Shown: positions 9,178-18,243, counted from the first letter of the stretch. The stretch is DNA of 64,000 bases from Brachyspira sp. SAP_772 (GCF_009755885.1 NZ_VYIX01000001.1:248001-312000), one strand, 5' to 3'. Notes: generated by a model from the sequence alone, not told the origin. Program-made: numbers and translations.

Positions 9178-10311
9178 ATGGCTAATAAAATTAAAGTTTT
9201 ATCAATTGATGATAGTGCATTAATAAGACAACTTCTTACAAAAATTGTTAATTCTGACCCTGATTTGGAGATGGTTGGCACTGCTGCTAATCCAATACTT
9301 GCAGAGGCTAAATTAAAAACTATAAAACCTGATATTATTACTTTAGATATAGAAATGCCTGAGATGGACGGTATTACTTATCTTAAAAAACTTATGATTA
9401 ATAATCCTATTCCTGTAATAATGTTTAGTTCTTTGCTTGATAAACATAGAGAGTTAGCATTGGATGCTTTAAATATTGGGGCTTTTGATTATGTTATAAA
9501 ACCTTCTGCTAATGTAAGAGATGGAGTTGAAGAGTTAGCTACTGATTTAGTTGAAAAAATAAAAAATGCTTACAACAACAGATCTAAGTTTTATAAAAAG
9601 CATGGTGTTGCTATGCCTACAGAAACAACTAGCAATGTTGCTCCTAGCAGAGTTGCTGTAGAAGCTCCTAAAACTTCTGGATTTAAGGTTTATCCAAAAA
9701 ATAGTGCTGATATTATACTTCCGCTTGTACCTTCTAGAGAAGTTGCTATGGATAAAATAATACTTATAGGCTCTTCTACTGGCGGTACTGAGGCTTTGAT
9801 AGAATGTTTAAAAAATGTTACTCCTTCTGCTCCTCCTATTGTTATTGCTCAGCACATGCCTGAACATTTCACTACTTCATTTGCTAGAAGATTAAACACA
9901 GTATTAAAAATAGAAGTTTTTGAGTCTGAAGATGGTATGAGCATAGGACGCGGTCAGGCTGTACTTGCAAGAGGCGGAAAGCATACTATGATAAAAGTTA
10001 AAAATGGAAAGTATTATATTGAGGTTGTAGACGGTGAGCCTGTTACTAGACATAAGCCTTCTGTAGATGTACTTTTTAGAAGCGGTGCTGTATATGCTAA
10101 GAATAAGGCTATAGGTATCATACTTACTGGAATGGGTGATGATGGTGCTAATGGAATGAAAGAAATGAAAGATGCTGGTGCTTATAATATTGCTCAAAAT
10201 GAAGAGACTTGTACTGTTTTTGGTATGCCAAGAGAAGCTATTGCTAGAGGTGGGGTAGATGAAATACTTCCTCTTGATAGAATATTAGCTGCTGCTCTTA
10301 AAAAAGCATAA
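9178..10311 (+). CDS. cheB: chemotaxis response regulator-methylesterase CheB
   Basis: The 377-residue protein joins a receiver domain (Asp11-Asp12, phosphoacceptor Asp57 in TLDIEMPEMDG) to a CheB methylesterase domain. The catalytic triad is visible: Ser in IGSSTGGTEAL, His in IAQHMPEHFT and Asp in TGMGDDGANGM. A roughly 45-residue variable linker joins the two domains. It removes methyl groups from receptors when phosphorylated by CheA. The ATG is preceded by AAGGAAA. Confidence 0.95.
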   Translation: MANKIKVLSIDDSALIRQLLTKIVNSDPDLEMVGTAANPILAEAKLKTIKPDIITLDIEMPEMDGITYLKKLMINNPIPVIMFSSLLDKHRELALDALNIGAFDYVIKPSANVRDGVEELATDLVEKIKNAYNNRSKFYKKHGVAMPTETTSNVAPSRVAVEAPKTSGFKVYPKNSADIILPLVPSREVAMDKIILIGSSTGGTEALIECLKNVTPSAPPIVIAQHMPEHFTTSFARRLNTVLKIEVFESEDGMSIGRGQAVLARGGKHTMIKVKNGKYYIEVVDGEPVTRHKPSVDVLFRSGAVYAKNKAIGIILTGMGDDGANGMKEMKDAGAYNIAQNEETCTVFGMPREAIARGGVDEILPLDRILAAALKKA

Positions 10312-10315
10312 AATT

Positions 10316-11107
10316 ATGAATGATATATATGATTATATAAATAAATTAGTTGGAAATACCACTATTTATCCAAGATATAAAATTGATAAAGCTTTAGATT
10401 TTGTAGCTAACATTATAAATAACAATAACATATCTATAATTGCTACGGGTGCTAAAAGAAATAATACCAATGTTAGCTATATGGAGTATCTTAATTTATT
10501 TTTAATTGATGATAATAAAAATAATTCCAAAGATACTAGAGGTTTTAAAAAAGATATTTCAAAGATATTAGAGAAAGAAAATATAGAATATAATGATATA
10601 TTAGATTATCTTGTTATTGATTATGATAAAGAAAAGATTATATTAAGACCTAGTTTCAAAATTGAAGAAGAGAACAATAAGATTGAAGCGGCTTTAATTA
10701 CTTCTTCTGACGGAGAGAATAATATATATTATCCTAAACTAGACAATAAGAATTTTGATAAAAAAGAGCATGAATGCAAAGATAATTTTATCAATTTAAT
10801 TAAAATATTTAAATACATATTTCAAAGTTTCAATGGTGAGATAAAAGAATTAAATGAATTTAATTATGAAATTATTGAAGCTTTAGTATGGAATGTTCCT
10901 GATGAATATTTTAATTTTAAAGATTATAATGATGGTTTATTAAAATCTATAAATTATTTATATGACAAAATTGCTTCTGAAGATTATATTGAACTTTCTG
11001 AGATTAATGACATTAAAGTTTTATTTTCAACTAAAAATAATATTAACAGAAAAAATGTATTAATAGCATTATATAAACTAAGAAAATACATAGAAGAGAA
11101 TATGTAA
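10316..11107 (+). CDS. unknown protein at the end of the chemotaxis operon
   Basis: The 263-residue product starts only 4 bases after the cheB stop, so it is probably translated from the chemotaxis mRNA. It is rich in Asn, Asp, Ile and Lys, has no membrane segment or signal peptide, and shows no motif I recognise. An N-terminal stretch (about residues 1-90) looks alpha/beta and is followed by a helical C-terminus. A link to chemotaxis is inferred only from position. Its composition is more AT-rich than cheA or cheB. Confidence 0.6.
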   Translation: MNDIYDYINKLVGNTTIYPRYKIDKALDFVANIINNNNISIIATGAKRNNTNVSYMEYLNLFLIDDNKNNSKDTRGFKKDISKILEKENIEYNDILDYLVIDYDKEKIILRPSFKIEEENNKIEAALITSSDGENNIYYPKLDNKNFDKKEHECKDNFINLIKIFKYIFQSFNGEIKELNEFNYEIIEALVWNVPDEYFNFKDYNDGLLKSINYLYDKIASEDYIELSEINDIKVLFSTKNNINRKNVLIALYKLRKYIEENM

Positions 11108-11167
11108 TAGTTTTTTTAATATTACTTGTTTTGTAAAAAAGAATATTTATATTTATAAGTTTTTGTT

Positions 11168-11296
11168 TTATTTAGCTCTTCCTATTGATATATAGTTATT
11201 TTCCAAATTTGAAATGTAATTTTCGATAAAGTTTTTATCATACGGATATACTTCAAGAAAGCCAAATATTTTAGTTTTATATGTATGAGATATGTA
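11168..11296 (-). pseudogene. possible C-terminal gene remnant
   Basis: On the minus strand a 42-codon open stretch with protein-like composition (IFGFLEVYPYDKNFIENYI, then SNLENN and IGRAK) runs to a stop at 11168-11170. It has no start codon and an in-frame stop immediately upstream. It lies next to the hairpin repeat at 11331 and could be the tail of a gene destroyed when that element arrived. The parent gene is not recognised, and chance coding is possible in such short AT-rich DNA. Confidence 0.3.
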
Positions 11297-11330
11297 TTAA
11301 ATATGGTATAATATCTAAATTTGATCTAGA

Positions 11331-11420
11331 AATGTAGAGTTTTTGCTTCTTTGCGGCCGTACCATAGGCACTTCCTTCGGTCGCAAAATAAGTATGGGTT
11401 TTACTCTACGGGTACGCTTC
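11331..11420 (-). repeat. diverged hairpin repeat, copy 1
   Basis: This GC-rich patch inside AT-rich DNA reads, in reverse complement, like the third hairpin of the repeat units at 42.5 and 45.5 kb with an enlarged loop. The arms CTTCTTTGCG (11346-11355) and CGCAAAATAAG (11382-11392) pair with one mismatch and one bulge. Pairing continues inward as GCGGCCG with CGGTCGC (seven pairs, one G-U). The loop text CACTTCCTTCGGTCG is shared with the copy at 20.7 kb. Confidence 0.6.
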
Positions 11421-11456
11421 GCAGGGGGACTAGTGCCCAAAGTTAAAAATCAAAAA

Positions 11457-11545
11457 TTGACAAACTTAAAATTTTCAATATATATTAAATTTGAAGCAGT
11501 ATAAAAACAATTAATGTTTACAAATAATTGAAAAAAGTATATATT
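11457..11545 (+). promoter_or_regulatory. tandem promoters upstream of tsaD
   Basis: A distal promoter, TTGACA (11457-11462) with an 18-base spacer and TATATT (11481-11486), lies just beyond the hairpin repeat. The start of its sequence matches the promoter that follows the repeat copy at 20.7 kb (17 of the first 19 bases). A proximal one, TTTACA (11517-11522), 17 bases, TATATT (11540-11545), is closer to tsaD. Both are consensus calls. Confidence 0.5.
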
Positions 11546-11579
11546 ATAAAATAAATATGCACTTTGGAGAAAACAAAAA

Positions 11580-12605
11580 ATGAAAATATTAGGTATAGAT
11601 ACTTCTTGTGATGATACTTCAGTTGCTATAGTAGAAGATGGAAATAATGTTTTATCATCAGTATTAAGTTCTTCTATAGATGCTCATAAAGAGTTTCAAG
11701 GTGTAGTTCCAGAGATAGCGGCAAGAAAGCATTTGGAGGCTATACTTTATGTGATAGATAAGGCATTAAAAGACGCTGACACAACATTAGATGATATAGA
11801 TTTATTTGCTGTTACAAACCGTCCCGGACTTTTAGGCTCGCTTCTTGTGGGAGTTGGAAGTGCTAAGGCTTTGGCTTTTTCTCTTAACAAACCATTACTA
11901 GCATTAGACCATATAGCAGCACACATTTATTCGCCTCATCTTACAAACAATATAGAGTTTCCGTATATAGCATTGGTTGTTTCAGGCGGACATACAATCA
12001 TTACAGAAGTTCATGATTATGGCGAGTATAAAGTTGTTGGCACTACTTTAGATGATGCTGTGGGTGAGGCTTATGATAAGGTTTCTAAGTTTTTAAATCT
12101 TGGTTATCCGGGCGGACCTATTATAGACAAGCTTGCAAGAGAGGGAGACAAAGAAGCTATAAAATATCCTATAGTGCTTCTTAATGATGTTGATGAGTTT
12201 AATTTTTCTTATAGCGGACTTAAAACTGCTTGCGTATATTCTACACAAAAATATTTACAAAAAGGTTATGAGCCTACTAATGAAAATATAGCAGCTGCTT
12301 TTCAAATAAGTGCGATAGAGCCTTTATATATAAAAACTCTTAAATATGTTGAAAAAAGCGGTATAAAGAGAGTTACATTATCTGGGGGAGTGGCATGCAA
12401 TAGTTATTTGCGTGAAAGGTTTGGAAACTCTAAAGACTTTGAATGTTATCTTCCTGCTTTAAAATATACTACAGACAATGCTGCTATGGTTGCAGGGCTT
12501 GCATACCATATGAAAGATAAAGAAGAGTTTGCTGATTATGCTTTGGATTGCTCTTCTAGGGTTTTAAATAAAAAATATAATAAAAATAAAAGTATAAAAA
12601 ACTAA
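11580..12605 (+). CDS. tsaD: tRNA N6-adenosine threonylcarbamoyltransferase TsaD
   Basis: The 341-residue protein matches the Kae1/TsaD/YgjD family over its usual length. It has LGIDTSCDDTSVA at the N-terminus (ASKHA phosphate loop), the metal-binding pair His111 and His115 (DHIAAHIYSP), VVSGGHT, GYPGGP and LSGGVACNSYLRE. With TsaB, TsaC and TsaE it installs t6A37 on ANN-decoding tRNAs; the partners are not in this window. A GGAGA site precedes the ATG. A TPR gene follows after 18 bases, probably on the same transcript. Confidence 0.96.
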   Translation: MKILGIDTSCDDTSVAIVEDGNNVLSSVLSSSIDAHKEFQGVVPEIAARKHLEAILYVIDKALKDADTTLDDIDLFAVTNRPGLLGSLLVGVGSAKALAFSLNKPLLALDHIAAHIYSPHLTNNIEFPYIALVVSGGHTIITEVHDYGEYKVVGTTLDDAVGEAYDKVSKFLNLGYPGGPIIDKLAREGDKEAIKYPIVLLNDVDEFNFSYSGLKTACVYSTQKYLQKGYEPTNENIAAAFQISAIEPLYIKTLKYVEKSGIKRVTLSGGVACNSYLRERFGNSKDFECYLPALKYTTDNAAMVAGLAYHMKDKEEFADYALDCSSRVLNKKYNKNKSIKN

Positions 12606-12623
12606 TATATTTAGGAAATAAAA

Positions 12624-13202
12624 ATGAACAGCAAAGAAAATCAATATTTCTACAGTGCTTTAAATAATATCAATAAAAAAGAATATGATAAGGCTATAGA
12701 AGATTTATTAAAGGTTATAGAATTAGATGAAAAGAATTTAGATGCTTATTATAATTTGGCTGCGGTTTATTGTGATATTAAGGATTATGATAATGCTATA
12801 AAAACTTATAATAAATCTATAGAAATATATCCGCATGATTTTGATATTTATTATAGTAAGGCTCAAATATATTTAGAGAGAAATGAAATAGAAAAAGCTA
12901 TAGAAGATTTAGAAAAAGCAATATCTCTAAATAAGGCTTATTCTGATGCTTATTATTTACTTGCCGTTTGCTATAGAAGACAAAAGAAATACAAAACAGC
13001 ACTTAAATATTTAAAAGAGACTTTAAAATATAACAGTGAAGATTATATTGCCTGCTATGATGTTTATAGAATATATAACATTTTTCTAAAGCATGAAAAA
13101 GATAATGAGAAAAAAGAAAAATATGAAAAGCTCTCTCAAAAATATTTAAAAAAGTCTGCAGATTTAGGTTATGATAAAGCGTTAGAGATATTAAAAGATT
13201 AA
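12624..13202 (+). CDS. tetratricopeptide repeat protein
   Basis: The 192-residue protein is made of about four TPR units (for example DAYYNLAAVYCDIKDYDNA, then DAYYLLAVCYRRQKKYKTA), with a Lys/Glu-rich helix at the C-terminus. There is no signal peptide. TPR arrays bind other proteins; the partner is unknown. It lies 18 bases after tsaD, and its stop overlaps the stop of the convergent ABC ATPase gene by 4 bases. Confidence 0.85.
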   Translation: MNSKENQYFYSALNNINKKEYDKAIEDLLKVIELDEKNLDAYYNLAAVYCDIKDYDNAIKTYNKSIEIYPHDFDIYYSKAQIYLERNEIEKAIEDLEKAISLNKAYSDAYYLLAVCYRRQKKYKTALKYLKETLKYNSEDYIACYDVYRIYNIFLKHEKDNEKKEKYEKLSQKYLKKSADLGYDKALEILKD

Positions 13203-13897
13203 TTGTTTATAAGAATATCCATTAACTTTGACTGCATATCTATATTATTATTTAAATCATTGCTTTCTAATTTTGTTTGAAATATTAACTTGGTAGAATT
13301 ATTATTTTTTGAGAGAATATATATATAATCTCCAAGTATCAAAGCTTCTGATATATCATGCGTAACATAGATAATAGTTTTGTTTGTTTTTATTTGAATG
13401 TTTTTAATTATATCCAATAATTCTTTTTTTCTTTTAATATCCTGACCTTGCAATGGTTCGTCCATTAGTAAGAAGCTTGAATTATAGGCTAATGCTCTTG
13501 CTAATGATAATCTTTGTTTCATGCCTCCGCTAAGCTCATTTGGTTTGCTATGTATATTATCAATTAGATTGGTTATAGTTAATGCTTCTTTTATAGTTTT
13601 ATCTCTTAGGTTTTTATCTTTAATTTTGTCTTTTAAAATATAATTAATATTTTCGTATGCGTTTAAATGATTTAATAATCTTGGCTCTTGATACACAAAA
13701 GAGGGGCTGTCAATTTGTTTAGCGATTATATTAAGAAGCGAAGTTTTTCCGCATCCTGATGAGCCTAATATAATATTTATTTTATTTATGTGTAAACTAA
13801 TAGAAAAATCTTTAAATATTATGTTGTTATTGTATGAGAGGTTTATGTTATTTATTTGCAAAACATTATTAATTATTTTTTTATCATCACAAATCAT
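13199..13897 (-). CDS. ABC transporter ATP-binding protein, SsuB/TauB type
   Basis: The 232-residue ATPase has Walker A GSSGCGKTS, a Q-loop in FVYQEPRLL, signature LSGGMKQRLSLARAL, Walker B LLMDEP and switch His in YVTHDISEA. The YQEPRLL and SGGMKQR forms are typical of the nitrate/sulfonate/taurine importer family. It overlaps the upstream permease gene by 11 bases, so the two are translationally coupled. No substrate-binding protein is encoded next to them, so the substrate cannot be named. Confidence 0.85.
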   Translation of the reverse strand: MICDDKKIINNVLQINNINLSYNNNIIFKDFSISLHINKINIILGSSGCGKTSLLNIIAKQIDSPSFVYQEPRLLNHLNAYENINYILKDKIKDKNLRDKTIKEALTITNLIDNIHSKPNELSGGMKQRLSLARALAYNSSFLLMDEPLQGQDIKRKKELLDIIKNIQIKTNKTIIYVTHDISEALILGDYIYILSKNNNSTKLIFQTKLESNDLNNNIDMQSKLMDILINN

Positions 13898-14636
13898 TTT
13901 GAAGCCTCATTATAATTTCAAATATAATATTAAATATAATTGCAATCAAACAATATGCAAACAAACTAACTGTGTTTAAATATAAATGCGATTCATATAG
14001 TTTTGTGCCTAGTCCTAATGTTGGGAGAGTTATAATTTCTGAAGCTAATACGCTTTTCCAAGTCATACCCATTGATTGAGATATTGAAGTGAGTATATAG
14101 GGTTTTATTGATGGTATATACAAACTTATTAATTGATTTTTAAAAGACACATTATAAGAGTTTGACATTTCTATGAGGTTCTTATCAATGTTTATAATTC
14201 CATTTACTACAGCATCATATATTATTGGAAATATTACAAACAAAGATACAAATATAGGCACTAAATTATTATTAAACCATAATACTGCTATTAAAATAAG
14301 AGGTATAGTTGGAATTGTTCTAATAAAGTTTATAATAGGCATTAAAATATATCTAACACTTTTAAATATGCCAGCAATTATTCCTAATGTTATTGCAAGC
14401 AAAAATGAAAGCACAAAAGTAACTATTACTCTCATGAATGTATATAATAAATTAGAGTAAAAATCTTTTTGTGATATTATATTTGTTAAATCTAAAAAAA
14501 TCTTATCTATACTTGGAAAAATAATTTCAGAATTAATTTTTATAGAAACAAAACTCCATATAGCTATAAATAATATGATTCCTATAAAAAAATATATAAT
14601 CTTTTTTTTATTGTTTTTTTTCATTGTTTTAAACAT
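13887..14636 (-). CDS. ABC transporter permease, SsuC/TauC type
   Basis: The 249-residue protein has an N-terminal helix (IIYFFIGIILFIAIW) and five or so further helices. The EAA-type cytoplasmic loop appears as LIEMSNSYNVSFKNQLISLYIPSIKPYI, with the usual 'alanine-Gly' positions partly replaced. The C-terminal GLGTKLYESHLYLNT is the conserved motif of nitrate/sulfonate/taurine permeases. It pairs with the downstream ATPase. The gene starts a short two-gene operon read leftward. Confidence 0.85.
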   Translation of the reverse strand: MFKTMKKNNKKKIIYFFIGIILFIAIWSFVSIKINSEIIFPSIDKIFLDLTNIISQKDFYSNLLYTFMRVIVTFVLSFLLAITLGIIAGIFKSVRYILMPIINFIRTIPTIPLILIAVLWFNNNLVPIFVSLFVIFPIIYDAVVNGIINIDKNLIEMSNSYNVSFKNQLISLYIPSIKPYILTSISQSMGMTWKSVLASEIITLPTLGLGTKLYESHLYLNTVSLFAYCLIAIIFNIIFEIIMRLQNDL

Positions 14637-14722
14637 GTTGAATTATTATTTAATTTTTTAATGATACTAGAAAAAAATAAATTGTCAAATTGTATTGATT
14701 ATAGTTTTTATTTATAATTTTT

Positions 14723-15298
14723 TTATATTTGTTCTATAAAGTGTTTTTTGTATCTGTTCCAATAAACATCATAAACTCTTGATTTATTATCATCTAAGTT
14801 TAATTGATACATTCTAAAAGTTACTAATATATTTTTTGGCTGCCAGAGTTCCTCATAACTATATTTATAATGCATGCCAATTTTTTTCATTACTTCCCCG
14901 CTTGCAATATTATTTATGTCATGAGTAGCTGTAATATATTTGATATTATCATTTTTTAATTTTTCTACAACTTTTTTTGAAGCTTCTGTTATTATGCCTT
15001 TGTTCCAGTATTCTTTTTTAAGCCCATATCCAAAATCATTACTATCATTATTGTTTTCAAAATGTATATAGCCTATAGGAATATTATTTTCTTTAAGGCA
15101 AATAGCGTATCTATAAAAATTGCTATTCTCATTTGTTTCTAGATAAAATTTTTCTAGATGATTTTTAGTTTCTTCTATAGTTTTGAAAGGAAACCAAGGA
15201 AGATATTTATTAACTTCTTTGTCTGACAAAATGCTAAATAATGCTTCTGCGTCATTAATATTAAATTTTCTTATGATGAGTCTTTCTGTTGTAATCAT
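14723..15298 (-). CDS. GNAT N-acetyltransferase (RimJ/RimL-like)
   Basis: The product is about 191 residues when started at the ATG at 15298 (MITTERLIIRKF), the normal beginning of the RimJ/RimL acetyltransferase group. A longer frame reaching 15337 would read through the upstream terminator hairpin, so I reject it. The acetyl-CoA site region is YGLKKEYWNKGIITEAS (the family's R/Q-x-x-G-x-G/A loop in diverged form). Residues EVMKKIGMHYKY near the C-terminus are also typical. The substrate (ribosomal protein N-terminus, amino acid or drug) is unknown. Confidence 0.8.
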   Translation of the reverse strand: MITTERLIIRKFNINDAEALFSILSDKEVNKYLPWFPFKTIEETKNHLEKFYLETNENSNFYRYAICLKENNIPIGYIHFENNNDSNDFGYGLKKEYWNKGIITEASKKVVEKLKNDNIKYITATHDINNIASGEVMKKIGMHYKYSYEELWQPKNILVTFRMYQLNLDDNKSRVYDVYWNRYKKHFIEQI

Positions 15299-15312
15299 AT
15301 TATTTTTTATAA

Positions 15313-15356
15313 AAGTTAAAAATAAAAGGGCATACAAAATATTGTAAGCCCTTATT
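15313..15356 (-). terminator. intrinsic terminator of the serine dehydratase operon
   Basis: On the minus strand AAGGGC pairs with GCCCTT, extended by TACAA with TTGTA around a TATT loop, and is followed by a T-rich tract (TTATTTTTAACTTTT). It sits 14 bases after the sdaAA stop. Confidence 0.75.
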
Positions 15357-15369
15357 AATTATAATAAAA

Positions 15370-16251
15370 TTATTTGTTAATTTTCCCTAAAAGTCTCTCA
15401 GCAATAGCACGTCCTGTAGGAGTGTTAGCAAGTCCGCCCTGCGAAGTTTCTTTAAATCTTTCATCCATACCATCACCAACTTCTTTCATAGCCATAACAA
15501 CCTCATCAGCAGGAATAACACTCTTGAATCCCGCACAAGCCATCTCCGCACAAACTATAGCATGAACAGCTCCCAAAACATTTTTACTCATACAAGGCAC
15601 TTCAACGAATCCAGCAACAGGATCGCAAACAAGCCCTAGTATAGCAGATAAAGATAAAGCAAAAGCATTAGCACACTGTTCAGGAGTCCCTCCCATAATC
15701 TCCGCACAAGCACAAGCAGCCATAGCAGAAGCACTTCCGCATTCAGCCTGACAACCACCGCCAGCCCCAGCAAATGTAGCAAGCTGAGCAATAATATCAG
15801 CAAGTCCCGCAGCTGTAAACATAGAATGCACTATATCTTCTCTTTTATATCCTCTGTTTTCGCATACAGTAAGCACCGCAGGCATTATTCCGCAGCTTCC
15901 TGCTGTTGGTGCTGCTATAATTTTACCCATACAAGCATTATAACCGCTGACTGCCATAGCAGCAGTAACTACTTCCCCTATAGTCTCTCCTAATATGCTT
16001 TTTTTGTTTTTATAAAACTTCTCTACTATATCAACACAGTCTTCTTGAAGTCCTGTTACAAAATTAAATTTATCCTTTTTTCCATTGATTACAGATTCTC
16101 TCATAATATCATAATAGCTAGACATCTGTTCTATTATTTTACTTCTATCAACTTTTTGACTATTAGCCTCTATATCTATAACTATATCACTAATTTTTTT
16201 ATTTTGCTCTGTAGCTGTAGTAACTAATGATTCAATAGATTTTATATCCAT
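15370..16251 (-). CDS. sdaAA: L-serine dehydratase, iron-sulfur-dependent, alpha subunit
   Basis: The 293-residue protein matches the SdaAA subunit: APTAGSCGIMPAVL, GAGGGCQAECGSASAMAA, GTPEQCANA and LVCDPVAGFVEVPC, with the cysteines that hold the 4Fe-4S cluster. With SdaAB it converts L-serine to pyruvate and ammonia without PLP, as common in anaerobes. The C-terminus GGLANTPTGRAIAERLLG is complete. It follows sdaAB by 27 bases and ends before a clear terminator. Serine catabolism would feed pyruvate fermentation. Confidence 0.95.
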   Translation of the reverse strand: MDIKSIESLVTTATEQNKKISDIVIDIEANSQKVDRSKIIEQMSSYYDIMRESVINGKKDKFNFVTGLQEDCVDIVEKFYKNKKSILGETIGEVVTAAMAVSGYNACMGKIIAAPTAGSCGIMPAVLTVCENRGYKREDIVHSMFTAAGLADIIAQLATFAGAGGGCQAECGSASAMAACACAEIMGGTPEQCANAFALSLSAILGLVCDPVAGFVEVPCMSKNVLGAVHAIVCAEMACAGFKSVIPADEVVMAMKEVGDGMDERFKETSQGGLANTPTGRAIAERLLGKINK

Positions 16252-16278
16252 AATTTATTTTCCTTTTAATAATAACAT

Positions 16279-16953
16279 TTAATATAATTTATCTAAAAAT
16301 ACAAAATCTCTTATATTTTCTATTTTTCTAATTTTCTCTTCTATTTCTTTTGATATAACATCAGTCATACCAATAACTATAATAGCATATCCTTTATTAG
16401 GGCCTTCAAATTGAGGAGTAACATTCATATTTTCTATATTAATTCCTTTTTCAAAGATGATAGAAGTAACTTTAGCAATAATACCGGGTACATCTTTATT
16501 AACTATAGCTATAGTGGGGAAGTCTCCTTTGTAATGCACTTCTATACCATTTACTTTATCTAATACAATAAGCCCGCCTCCAATAGATGAAGCTAAAATA
16601 TTTGCCTCATTATTTTCACCTTTTACTTCTATATAAACGCTGTTAGGGTGAAATGCTTCTCTTAAAGTTGTAGGTATAAATTCATATTTAAGATTATTTT
16701 CATTAGCTATTTTGTAACTATCTCTAAGCCTAGCATCATAAGTTTCAAATCCTAAAAGACCAGCTAAAATAGCTTTATCAGTGCCATGACCTTTCCAAGT
16801 GAGAGCAAAAGATCCATGTAAATATATTTTGGCTTCTTTTACATCCTCTCCCAAAATATTCTTAGCTAGTTTACCTATACGGCAAGCCCCTGCCGTGTGT
16901 GAACTAGAAGGTCCTATCATTACAGGTCCTATTATATCAAATAAAGTTGCCAT
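16279..16953 (-). CDS. sdaAB: L-serine dehydratase, iron-sulfur-dependent, beta subunit
   Basis: I start the protein at the ATG at 16953 (MATLFDIIGPVMIG), about 224 residues, because a strong GGAGGC site (16961-16966) lies 7 bases upstream; an ATG at 16968 has none. The N-terminal part has GPSSSHTAGACRIGKLA, the beta-subunit signature. The C-terminal 75 residues form an ACT domain (FPTIAIVNKDVPGIIAKVTSI), a candidate effector-binding site. It is the first gene of the sdaAB-sdaAA operon. Confidence 0.94.
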   Translation of the reverse strand: MATLFDIIGPVMIGPSSSHTAGACRIGKLAKNILGEDVKEAKIYLHGSFALTWKGHGTDKAILAGLLGFETYDARLRDSYKIANENNLKYEFIPTTLREAFHPNSVYIEVKGENNEANILASSIGGGLIVLDKVNGIEVHYKGDFPTIAIVNKDVPGIIAKVTSIIFEKGINIENMNVTPQFEGPNKGYAIIVIGMTDVISKEIEEKIRKIENIRDFVFLDKLY

Positions 16954-16968
16954 AAAATTAGCCTCCAT

Positions 16969-17285
16969 TTTTATATATATAATTTAACATATTCAATATA
17001 TTTTAGATATATATTTTGTTAACTTTTTTTATATCAAATAAGAAAAAATAAATAAAATATTAAAATATTACTTTTTATAATATTGTTTTTTATAAAAAAA
17101 TAGTAAAAATAACATTTAATTTTTAAAATATTTAATATTATTTAAACATAATAATATTATAAACAATATATTATGTTTAAATATATTGATTATATTACCG
17201 ATAATATATGCAAGTGAACAGAATATTATAAAATTTTTATGTTTACTAAATTATGTATATATCTTAAAGAAAGAGGCAATATTAA
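16969..17285. other. AT-rich intergenic region between divergent genes
   Basis: This 317-base stretch separates sdaAB (leftward) from the Xer recombinase gene (rightward). On the minus strand TTGATA (17032-17037), 18 bases and TATATA (17008-17013) could be the sdaAB promoter. On the plus strand the only clear signal is AGAGG (17272-17276) before the recombinase ATG. I see no RNA gene, repeat or open frame. Confidence 0.45.
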
Positions 17286-18212
17286 ATGTCAGTGAAGCAA
17301 ATTTCAGATCAAGAAATATTATCAATGTATTTAAATTATGAGTCAATGGAGAAAGGGTTGTCACAAAATACACTAGAGTCTTATAGAAGAGACATAGTAA
17401 TATACTTAGATTTTCTAGGCAGAAATAAAAAAACAATATTGAAAGCTACTAGGAAAGATATAGAAAAGTTCTTGAGTGAAAGAAAAGAGCAGGGCTCAAA
17501 GTCTAGAACAGTTGCAAGAAATAAAGTAAGTATAGTTAATTTGTATAAATTTTTAGTAATGGAAAATTATATTTCTAAGAACCCTACTGATAATTTAGAG
17601 GTAATACGTTTAAAAAGAGTGTTGCCAGAATCTTTAACTACTGAAGAGGTTGATGATTTATTATCTGTGCATAATGAAAAAACAGATAAGGGTTTGAGAG
17701 ATAAGGCTATATTTGAACTTATGTATTCTTCTGGACTTAGAGTTAGTGAAATTTGTTCATTGAAAATAGAAGATATATTCTTTGACGAAAAATATTTAAA
17801 AATTTGCGGTAAAGGTAAAAGAGAGAGAATAGTTCCTATAAATGATAAAGCTTTAGATATTTTAAAGAGATATATTCAAACTAGCAGAGTAGTAATGGTT
17901 AAGGGTAAAAAGACCAGTGAATTATTTTTAAACTTTAGAGGAGATAAAATTTCTAGGGTAGGTATTTGGAAGATAGTAAAAGAGGCGATGAAAAAAAGCG
18001 GCATAGAGAAAAATGTTTATCCTCATACTTTAAGACATAGTTTTGCCACACACCTTCTTCAGCATGGTGCAGATTTAAGATCAGTTCAGAGAATGTTAGG
18101 ACACTCTGATATCACTACAACAGAAATATATACACATGTTGATTCTACACATTTAAAAAAGCAGATTGCAAAACACCCTAAATATACAAAACATACTAGA
18201 CAAAACAGCTAA
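17286..18212 (+). CDS. xerD: tyrosine recombinase of the XerC/XerD family
   Basis: The 308-residue protein has a SAM-like core-binding domain (residues 10-95) and the catalytic domain. The full active site is visible: Arg152 (SSGLRVSE), Lys near 177 (GKGKRERIVP), His247 and Arg250 (HTLRHSFATHLL), His273 (LGHSDITTTEIYTHV) and nucleophile Tyr282. The length and the LLQHGADLRSVQ segment fit chromosomal dimer-resolving Xer proteins rather than phage integrases. XerC and XerD cannot be separated safely by eye. No dif-like site was found nearby. Confidence 0.85.
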   Translation: MSVKQISDQEILSMYLNYESMEKGLSQNTLESYRRDIVIYLDFLGRNKKTILKATRKDIEKFLSERKEQGSKSRTVARNKVSIVNLYKFLVMENYISKNPTDNLEVIRLKRVLPESLTTEEVDDLLSVHNEKTDKGLRDKAIFELMYSSGLRVSEICSLKIEDIFFDEKYLKICGKGKRERIVPINDKALDILKRYIQTSRVVMVKGKKTSELFLNFRGDKISRVGIWKIVKEAMKKSGIEKNVYPHTLRHSFATHLLQHGADLRSVQRMLGHSDITTTEIYTHVDSTHLKKQIAKHPKYTKHTRQNS

Positions 18213-18243
18213 AAAATAAAATAATAATTGGAAACTACTTTAT

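Noticed and set aside
15299-15337. Longer start of the GNAT gene at 15337
   Set aside because: It would be placed inside the upstream terminator hairpin; MITTERLIIRKF at 15298 is the usual N-terminus.
17286-18212. Phage or island integrase reading of the Xer-like gene
   Set aside because: Length, motif spelling and the absence of att-like repeats or phage genes favour the housekeeping Xer type.
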